Assembly: GCA_907163375.1 (NCBI GenBank)
Contig: CAJQUW010003226.1
Coordinates: 186,001-250,000 of the forward strand
Direction: 5' to 3'
Length of the DNA: 64,000 bases
Origin: Prostheceraeus crozeri
Taxonomy: Eukaryota; Platyhelminthes; Polycladida; Euryleptidae
Each line of letters opens with the position of its first letter. Position 1 is the stretch's first letter. Both the position numbers and the translations under genes were made by a program. The notes beneath the pieces are model-generated. The model did not search any database, was not told the DNA's origin, and was given only the letters and a program-made list of their open reading frames with translations. Shown piece by piece: positions 57,053 through 64,000 of this stretch.

Positions 57053-58130
57053 GGGATTTTACCAGAGAGACTATCGCTTGCCCATTTATCCCGTCAATAT
57101 TATTGACTAACATTCAGTCACTTCGTCCGAAACATGATGAACTATCCATTATAGCTTCCGTAAAGCAGCCTGAGATAATTGCTATATGTGAAACATGGTT
57201 AACAATGTATATTTCTGATGCCGAGGTTGACATATGTGGTTACTCTTTGCACCGCAGTGACAGACAAGATGGCAGACGTGGTGGTGGAGTCTGCGCATAT
57301 TTACATCATTCGTTGTCTTACAAGATTCTTAAGACTCATAACTCACCTATGTTTGTTGACTGTCTTAGTATTCTACTCGTACTAACGAAAAGTAGCGTCT
57401 TAGTGATGATATTATATGTTCCTCCAAGCCTGGTTGCTTTTCAGTGCCAACAAGTCATTGACTTTGTGATAGACTACTGTGACATTTCGTCATTTTCAAA
57501 TATCATAATTGCAGGTGATTTGAATCATTTGGCAACTACTGATTTGGAACAATCCTTACATTTGGTTCAAGTTGTTGATTTACCCACCAGGAAGGACTCT
57601 ATTTTGGATAAGATTCTCATCACTGATTATCTTTATTTTATATGTTACACTGATAGCAACGTTGGAAAGGCCAATTCTAATTCTCCTGTATCCATCGACC
57701 CTCCAGTTGGCAATTCAGATCACCGTGTTGTACATTTAAAGCCAAATTTACGTACTGATGATACAACAGATGAGTCTTATTATTGTAAACTTTATGATTT
57801 TCGAGCAAGTCACATCGACAATTTCAAAGACTTCTTATCCGCGCTTCCATGGCATAACTTCTACAAGCTCAATGCATCATTGGATGAAAAGTGCAAAATA
57901 TTTTACCAATATATCCAGAAAGCTCTCGACACAATTCCATTCAATTATGTAAAAATGATTGGCAAGGAAAAGCCTTGGTTTACTCCAAAACTAAAGTCGA
58001 TGGTAAATGAACGGTAAGCTGCATATCATCAAGGAAACTTCTCGAAATACTATCATTTTCGTGAGAAAATAAGAAAAGAAATTGATCACGCCAAGGTTGC
58101 ATGGATCCAGAAACTTCGAAAGAAACCTAA
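57052..58130 (+). pseudogene. LINE ORF2 endonuclease half
   Basis: AP-like endonuclease that nicks the target for reverse transcription. Boxes in order: LLTNIQSLRPKHDEL, IAICETWL (metal-binding glutamate), GRRGGGVCAYL, ILYVPPS, IIIAGDLNH, DLPTRKDSILDKILI and GNSDHRVVHL. The frame is already open upstream through the ORF1 stop, and no ATG lies near the start of the domain, so ORF2 may be made by reinitiation or frameshifting. A TAA at 58015 follows NER; the frame then continues AAYHQGNFSKYYHFREK and stops at the mariner insertion (58131). Without the insertion the frame joins the RT part exactly. Confidence 0.8.
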
Positions 58131-58131
58131 T

Positions 58132-59936
58132 GAGGGTGTCCGTAAATTCGCTTGACTTTTAAATTGAATATCTACATGAGTAAACAATAAACGCTTACGT
58201 CAGAAACCCTGTCATAATACGCAACATGAAGGGGAATTTACGAATCTAACAATAAGAAATGAATATTCGACCATTTAACTGCTTAAATTTTACATTCTGC
58301 ATGCAGTCATTTTTGTAATGAATATTATATGTGCAATTATAGTTATTAAGCTTTGGTGAATTCATTTCAGTTTCAGTAAATGTTTAAGTCAATTAGCCGT
58401 GCTGTTAATTATGTCAATTGACCTTACCTAGGGCCATAGCTCAAAATTTTCCCCTATCCAATTATATGAAACTTTCATCACCAGCCATGACGACATGCTT
58501 AGTCATTGATTGATTCATATCATATCATCTTCAATTGAGAACGTCAAATTAATCAGCTTTCATGGCATAGAATTGCCATATCCCATATCCATAACGTGAT
58601 GTTTTCGCTAACCAATGACAAAGACGCGTGTGTCAATCAATAGTTTAAGTCTGTATCATAGAGTTTCCTCATGCTATGTCCGAAATATCAATGTGAAGTG
58701 GTACGATCGCTGCCTCTCTTATTCACAATGGATCTTCAGACTCGGATAGAGATAGTTCAGTGCTTCTATGCATGCAATAGAAGTGCTACAGCTGCCCTTC
58801 GAATGTTTAAGACTCAAAGACGCATTCACAAAGATCCTTTTACAACAACATCGATTGCAAATATCATCAAAAAGTTTGAAGAAACTGGCAGCGTTCATGA
58901 TAAACCTCGCAGTGGCCGTCCTACAATGGATGACATGACAATTGCCACTGTGAATCGCGTCGTCGAGGAGACTAGTTCAAAATCAAAGCTAGGAGTCACG
59001 TCAGTTTGCAAAGTGGCTGAAGAGGTTGGTATCATTTCAAAGACTAGTGTCCATAAAATCCTTCGGCATGAACTAAAACTTTACCCGCACAAATTACAAG
59101 TCGTGCAAGCAATTGAGCCGGCCGACAAGCCAAAGCGCTGTGAGTTAGCGAGTCGGCTTCTCGACAATCAGAATGTAATCGATGACATTGTCTGGTCTGA
59201 CGAGGCGTATTTTTCACTCGATGGGATCGTCAACACGCACATTGCCGTATCTGGTCAGATGTTAAGCCATCAACATGCATCTCAAAATCCCTTCATTCAG
59301 CTAAGTTATGTGTCTGGATGGGATTTTCTGCTAAGTTTGGACTACGACCTTTTTTCTTCTCCAACACAGTGACAGCTGATTCCTATCTCCAGATGCTTAA
59401 GGAGCACGTGCGTCCTCAACTTGGGCAAAAGCGCAAATTGTCCTCCTGTATATTTATGCAAGATGGTGCCCCACCCCACTTTGCAACAAAGGTACGAAAC
59501 TTCCTCGTCCAGACATTTGGTGATCGCGTGATAAGTCGAGGATGTGACCGATAGTGGCCTCCACCTTCACCTGATTTGAATCCTCTCGACTTTTGGTTCT
59601 GGGGATGGATGAAAGCGAAGATATACCATCATGGCAAGCCACAAAGCCTGGACTAGTTGAGTGAGAAGATCACTGATATCTGCAATGAAGTCACGCGCGA
59701 AGAACTTGCCGCTGGTGTTTTCGATATTCGGCGATTGACTGCAGTGATTGATTGCGACGGCAATCATTTCAAACACTTGATTTGAACATTTTAAGCATCA
59801 AATATTGGCTTCTTACTGATAGATTCGTAAATTCCCCTTTATGTTGAGCAATATAACATGGCTTGTGATAAAAAAGTTTATTGCTTTCTCGTGTAGATAT
59901 TCAATTTAAAAGTCAAGCGAATTTACGGACACCCTG
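58132..59936 (+). mobile_element. DD41D-type mariner inserted in LINE ORF2
   Basis: TIRs of about 57 bp: left GAGGGTGTCCGTAAATTCGC..., right end the complement of CAGGGTGTCCGTAAATTCGC..., with mismatches only in the inner part. The right flank is TATATGG. The left flank has lost its TA (AAT then GAGGG). Removing 58132-59937 (1806 bp, a multiple of 3) rejoins the LINE codons AAT and ATA TGG, so the host frame confirms the insertion point. Confidence 0.9.
58728..59785 (+). pseudogene. mariner transposase, frameshifted
   Basis: Start probably ATG at 58728 (MDLQTRIEIV). The N-terminal helix-turn-helix pair has TSIANIIKKFEETGSV and RSGRPT, then a second HTH with KTSVHKILRHELKL. The first catalytic aspartate is in WSDEAYFSLDG (about 59195). 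A frameshift near 59305 passes to MGFSAKFGLRPFFF, TVTADSYLQML and FMQDGAPPHF (second aspartate). A TAG (59552) follows CDR, and the reading resumes WPPPSPDLNPLDFWFWG. Counting from the QDG aspartate to the one in NPLD gives 41 residues between them, i.e. DD41D. Another stop lies in SLD-stop-LSEK near 59655. Not functional. Confidence 0.8.
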
Positions 59937-61490
59937 TATATGGAAAGTCCTGAAAACAAAAGATACACTATTAAACGCTTTCACTTCAACATCCGTAGCA
60001 GTTCATGCCATCAATGACGCTCTTTCTGACAATTTTTCGGAGTCTTCTGATTGGTCTCACGTCTTAGACTTAATTCATGATGATGATATAGACTGGATTG
60101 TTGACGTATCTCTTGAGAAAACCAAAAAATATCTTCAGCATTTAAAGACTTCCAAAGCCGCCGGGAGTGATGATTTTCCTCCATTCTTAGCTAAAGCTGC
60201 ATGTGAAGAGCTTTGTGGTCCATTATCCCATTTAAGTGCTCTATCAATCTCGAATCAGAAAGTTCCTTATCAGTGGAAATTGGCAAATGTTACGCCGATA
60301 CCGAAGTGCAAGAATCCAAGCGCATACGATATGAGACCAATTTCGGTTCTGCCAGTATTCTCAAAGATTCTCGAGGAATATGTGGTCAAATCATTACAGT
60401 CATCACTTATTGAAGCCTATGGTGAGAATCAATTTGGTTTCCGTGAAGGCTTTTCAACTCTACATGCCAATATATTTCTACATGATTTTATAACTACCAC
60501 AATGGATGATTCCGATTATGTTGGCGCAGTTGTTATTACTTTTGATATGGCGAAAGCCTTCGACCGACTAAACCACCTTCACCTGATTACATCTCTCATT
60601 GACTCAAAGCTTCCATCAAAATTCATCTATTGGTGCTGCGATTACTTACAGAGCAGACGACAGCGGGTAAAACTGAGGACCGAAATAAGCTCAACCGTAC
60701 CAGTTGATTCGGGAGTGCCACAAGGTGGAAAGGTGTCCCCTTTTTATTTGGGATACATATGCACTCACTGAAACCTCTTCACTCTAGCAGTTTTATGTCA
60801 AAATATGCAGATGATATTGTTGTGGGGTTGCCTATGACTTCAACTCTGAATCTTGAGGACACAATCAAACCAGAAATTAACAATGTTGATCAATGGTGTC
60901 AGTCTCATGGTTTGTCTTTGAATTGTCATAAGACGCAAACTATGTTTGTCAAAAGAAGATCTGTGATAATACCACCCTCCGATATCCAATTTGACTGCCA
61001 CCTTAAGATACTTGGTGTTTTTTATATTGCCGACTTGACATGGGACATGTTTGTGACTTATTTATGCAAGAAAGCAAGTCAACGACTTTATATTCTAAAA
61101 CGTCTCAAAATGTATCTGAATAAGAAAGAACTCATACTAATATACAATGCAACTGTGTTATCAATATTAGAATATAATGATGCATTACTTATCGGAATGA
61201 ACAAGAAATGCTCAGAGAGAATTGTAAGGGTGAGACGACGTCCTCATCGAATAATCTGTGGTGTTGATTGCCAATGTGACCATTTCATGCCAATCAGCTT
61301 AAGAAGAAGCGCTTCCGCATTCAGGATCCTAAAAATCTGCTACACTCACTATTACCACCAAAACTGCAACGATCGCGTCATAGTGCAATGCTACTTGCAC
61401 CTCTCTGTCGTACGTGCGCTCGACGGTCATCCTTCATCCCGTTCTGCACCATCGCACACAATCGATGTATTAATTTGTAAACTGCTGTAA
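59937..61490 (+). pseudogene. LINE ORF2 reverse transcriptase half
   Basis: Continues the endonuclease frame after the mariner: IWKVLKTKDTL, then RT fingers LKTSKAAGSDDFPPFL, MRPISVLPVFSKILEEYV, motif A FDMAKAFDRL and motif B SGVPQGGKVSPF. The frame breaks at about 60750 and resumes one frame over with motif C KYADDIVVGLP, LSLNCHKTQTMFV, KILGVFYIADLTWDMF and ASQRLYILKRL, ending at 61490. All three catalytic aspartates are present. Defects seen: the 58015 stop, the mariner, and the frameshift before YADD. Confidence 0.8.
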
Positions 61491-61888
61491 ACGTAATTAT
61501 ACAAGTGATGATTTTATGTCTGATTTGCCTGACTTACCTATGTATATATGATCCGATGATATGTATATGATTGATTTTCATTAACTTGAATAAACAAAAT
61601 TCGCACAAAATAAACATTCGCGCCTCTGCGTTCAGTCAGGGCGGTCGACGCCTCGCGCTGTGCGTTCTGTACGAAACTCTTTTCACGTTTTATTTCAATT
61701 TTTTCGCCTAAACCATCATTTTTTTGTACCGCCTGAATCCTCGTTATCCACGCTCCGCTTTGGTGTACATAATTTATCAAACTCTTTCGAACTCACGTAG
61801 AAAACTCCATTTGAGTACTTTTGCGCAGTGTTTCTCATCTTGGTTTCTGCTCGCTGCATCATTTTTTCCCAAAAACTTCCCTGGTGGT

Positions 61889-63161
61889 ATGTCAACTGCA
61901 CGTCTGACCTATTCTCGTGATCAGCTCCTGAACCTACATCAGCCAAATTTTCCCCTTGCTCGCCGTGTCAAGCGCGCACTATGGCTGCACAGGATCCGAC
62001 GTCCATCGTCTCAGTCTCAACTCTGCGACCGCTGCAACCTCCATGGTGATTCCAGCCAAGTGACTAATAATCCTACCTTCCCTGTCAGCAGCAGTGATAA
62101 GGCCACAAACAAGACTGCCTACAGCGCTCGCGTGCCAGAATCCTCTTTTCCTCTCTCTCCCTTGACGTTACCGACTCTCAGCATCGTGCACCCGGGAGAC
62201 AGCGAGAGGGGATGCAATTCCCAATCAACCAATGACATCAGTGATCGCGGGTACAGGGAACTTCGACCTTCAGAGACTGCAAAACATCATCGAACTCACC
62301 CTGATCGACCCCTTACTTTCAGTCTACTCAACATACGCTCGCTAGAAAACAAGGTGGATTCCCTGCTAGATCTTCGAACTGACCATGACATTGACATCAT
62401 GCTTTTAGTGGAAACCTGGCATGATACCGAATCAGTCAGTCTCTCGCGCATTCGTTCTAATGGTTTCAACGTGGTGGATCGCCCTCGCCCAAGGTTTCGC
62501 TCTGATACAATGGCGACAAATCACGGTGGAATCGCAGCCATTTCCGTCCCTGGAACTTCTCTTGCACAACTGCAGGTTGCTAACGTTCCTACGACGTTCG
62601 AGCTTCTTACTGTCCGGCTCACTTCTCATTCCTCGTCCTGCATTATTCTCCTCATTTATCGAACAGGTCCCATATCAAACCGCTTCTTCGCAGAGATGTC
62701 TGATATCCTCGATGAGTTCATATCCTTCGTTGATCCAATCATAATCGCTGGTGATTTGAATATTCATATTGAACGAATTGACGACCGATCTTCCCAGAAG
62801 TTTTTAGAAATCCTCGACAGCTACGGCCTTACTTGCGCTGTAAACGGACCTACCCATAACTGCGGCGGCACTCTGGACCTAGTCATCACTCGCTCTGATC
62901 ATCGTCTGCCATCCGTCGATGTCCTGGATGTCGGCTTATCAGATCACAGTATGTTACGCTGGGTCTCTACACTCCGGTCACCAACTCCCATCTACAGAAC
63001 TGTCTCTGCCAGTCCTTGGAATCGCCTCGATCCTAATCGCTTCCGTGCCATGCTCGTTTCATCGGTGCTTTGCAAGCCTGAATCCTGGAGAGAGCTGGAC
63101 GTTGATCAGCTTGCAGACATGTACAGCACAGAGATCATCAGGATTCTAGACATTCTGATTC
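61889..63161 (+). CDS. LINE endonuclease domain, N-terminal ORF2
   Basis: The frame is open from 61724. ATG at 61889 (MSTARLTYSRDQLLNLHQ) is the likely start, because YSRDQLL is the customary N-terminus of such ORF2 proteins. A Ser/Pro-rich linker of about 130 residues follows. The endonuclease has FSLLNIRSLENKVDSLL, DIMLLVETWHD, TMATNHGGIAAI, ILLIYRTG, PIIIAGDLNIH, NGPTHNCGGTLDLVITR and GLSDHSMLRW. All active-site boxes are present and there is no stop until the inserted sequence. The frame then reads into the insertion and ends at 63211. On removal of the insertion it continues at 63528 as IPVRSITCRRRP. Confidence 0.8.
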
Positions 63162-63527
63162 TAATGTACAGTTCTGATTCTAATCTAATGTACAGTCTGA
63201 TTCTAATCTAATGTACAGTTCTTGATTTTATTTGTGAATATCTACTTCTTTTCCTGTATTTTATCTTATGACTATCTTACTTTCCTACTTTGTGAGTATT
63301 ATGTAGCTTAGGCCTATCGTACGTGATGTATTAATTTCCCTAGTTTTGACCTTGAACTTTTGTTGTAAACATACCTCATTGCTATAACTTTGCGAATCTC
63401 TGTGTCCAATATTCACACGTGAACAAGCTTGCCTAAGCGAAACGTTGTGTGAAACCAATACAATTTGTATCCGAAGAAGTTATTCTCGCTCTTGATCTAA
63501 CATTCCCGGATACGTGGACTACACATG
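63162..63527. mobile_element. 366-bp insertion with 10-bp target duplication
   Basis: ATTCTGATTC at 63152-63161 is repeated at 63528-63537, and deletion of the insert plus one copy restores the LINE frame (ILIPVRSIT). The insert opens with tandem units CTGATTCTAATCTAATGTACAG (about 63155-63222). It ends with TAAGCGAAACGTTGTGTG, TCCGAAGAAGTTATTCTC and ACGTGGACTACACAT. The CGAAACG word and variable-length duplication resemble a solo Penelope-like terminal repeat, but no complete hammerhead core is seen. Confidence 0.65.
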
Positions 63528-64000
63528 ATTCTGATTCCTGTTCGTTCTATCACTTGCCGGCGACGACCATCCGATCCGTGGTTTGACGAGGAGTGCCGCA
63601 TTGCCAAGAGAGTTGTCCGCAAATTAGAGCGTCAGTGCCGTAGAGCTGCGAAGGCTGGTACCCCGTCTGTCGACATCGTAACTGCCTGGAAGACCCAAAG
63701 AAAATCCTACAGAGATCTTCTCCGACAAAAGCGCGAATCCTTTTGGTGCCAAAAAATACAGTCCGAATCCCACCTTCCAGCTCAGCTTTGGCGTTCCATT
63801 GATGCATTAATGGGCAGAGGACGTCCACCTGTGAGCAGCTTCCTCAGTGCTGATGAAATCCACATAGCATTCGACAAAAAGGTTGCTGACATTCATGACA
63901 CACTCTCTGATGCGCCCCTTCCAGTGTTTTCCACTGCACCCACTGGATGCCACTTCCACGACTTCGATATCCTGTCGACCCATATCGTAAGTGGGATGCT
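63528..64000 (+). CDS. LINE ORF2 continuation, endonuclease-RT linker (partial)
   Basis: Open frame to the end of the window: PVRSITCRRRPSDPWFDEEC, VVRKLERQCRRAAKAG, WKTQRKSYRDLLRQKRESFW, then LWRSIDALMGRGRPP and ADEIHIAFDKKVADI. This is the basic linker that precedes the RT fingers in LINE ORF2 proteins. It is uninterrupted, so this copy's only visible lesion inside the window is the 366-bp insertion. The RT lies beyond 64000. Confidence 0.75.
   Translation, partial: MLIPVRSITCRRRPSDPWFDEECRIAKRVVRKLERQCRRAAKAGTPSVDIVTAWKTQRKSYRDLLRQKRESFWCQKIQSESHLPAQLWRSIDALMGRGRPPVSSFLSADEIHIAFDKKVADIHDTLSDAPLPVFSTAPTGCHFHDFDILSTHIVSGM

Larger units (their letters stand above)
55690..61570 (+). mobile_element. 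Near full-length LINE, split by a mariner
   Basis: About 4.0 kb of LINE plus a 1.8-kb mariner insertion. The 5' leader is 55690-56266, ORF1 is 56267-57052, ORF2 endonuclease is 57052-58130, the mariner is 58132-59936, and RT is 59937-61490, then a short 3' end. The start lies directly after the hAT relic. The two-ORF layout with a coiled-coil ORF1 and AP-like endonuclease fits the CR1/L2/jockey group. Confidence 0.8.
61604..64000 (+). mobile_element. LINE, 5' part, running off the window
   Basis: A GC-richer segment begins after the AT-rich tail of the previous LINE. It has its own leader (to about 61888), a long endonuclease frame, a 366-bp insertion (63162-63527), and an open frame to the window end. 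It belongs to a different family from its neighbour. Confidence 0.8.

Noticed and set aside
1..64000. CRISPR arrays, rRNA, operons or prokaryotic signals
   Set aside because: None seen; repeats here are microsatellites and transposon ends, and gene structure is that of animal transposons.

Overview
This is nuclear DNA from an animal, probably a marine invertebrate. The evidence is the AT-rich, intron-tolerant, gene-poor sequence, long (TA)n tracts, and dense old and young transposable elements of classes typical of invertebrates: CR1/L2-like and RTE-like LINEs, Penelope-like elements with hammerhead ribozyme motifs, hAT, mariner and piggyBac. A short palindrome, TAGGCCTA, recurs across the window; it reminds me of echinoderm-like genomes, but the species cannot be fixed from the sequence. 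I see no convincing host protein-coding gene, rRNA or CRISPR array. Nearly every supportable coding region is a transposon protein.

Layout. 1-830 is a LINE relic whose reverse transcriptase core is missing. 2.3-6.5 kb holds a tRNA-like unit and two short non-autonomous hAT elements (3645-4373, 6020-6487), each with an 8-bp target duplication. 7.3-8.4 kb is a decayed LINE RT. 11296-11730 is a 62-bp inverted-repeat structure. 14270-15905 holds two 593-bp, almost identical, inverted copies of a Penelope-like element 3' end (GIY-YIG domain).

16869-31994 is the most striking block. Two full-length 2826-bp copies of one hAT transposon, each with an intact 735-codon transposase, lie in opposite orientation, both inserted in TA microsatellite. 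Between them are 9.5 kb of other sequence: a Penelope-like remnant with a well-formed hammerhead ribozyme (20074-20136), an unrecognised broken ORF cluster (22.2-23.2 kb), a LINE tail split by a 4168-bp hAT element of a second lineage (23572-27739), and two more GIY-YIG fragments.

34.5-44.3 kb is four successive LINE relics on both strands. 46.9 kb carries a probable piggyBac scrap. 49.8-53.6 kb has two CR1-like LINE copies. 54.8-55.7 kb is an internally deleted second copy of the 23.5-27.7 kb hAT family. 55.7-61.6 kb is a nearly full-length LINE (ORF1, endonuclease, RT) split in frame by a 1.8-kb DD41D-type mariner (58132-59936). 61.6-64.0 kb is the 5' part of another LINE, itself split by a 366-bp insertion with a 10-bp target duplication.

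The genes do not form a pathway. They record successive transposition, with at least three nestings that can be verified by reading frame or target duplication. Coordinates of decayed elements are approximate unless TIRs or target duplications are named.
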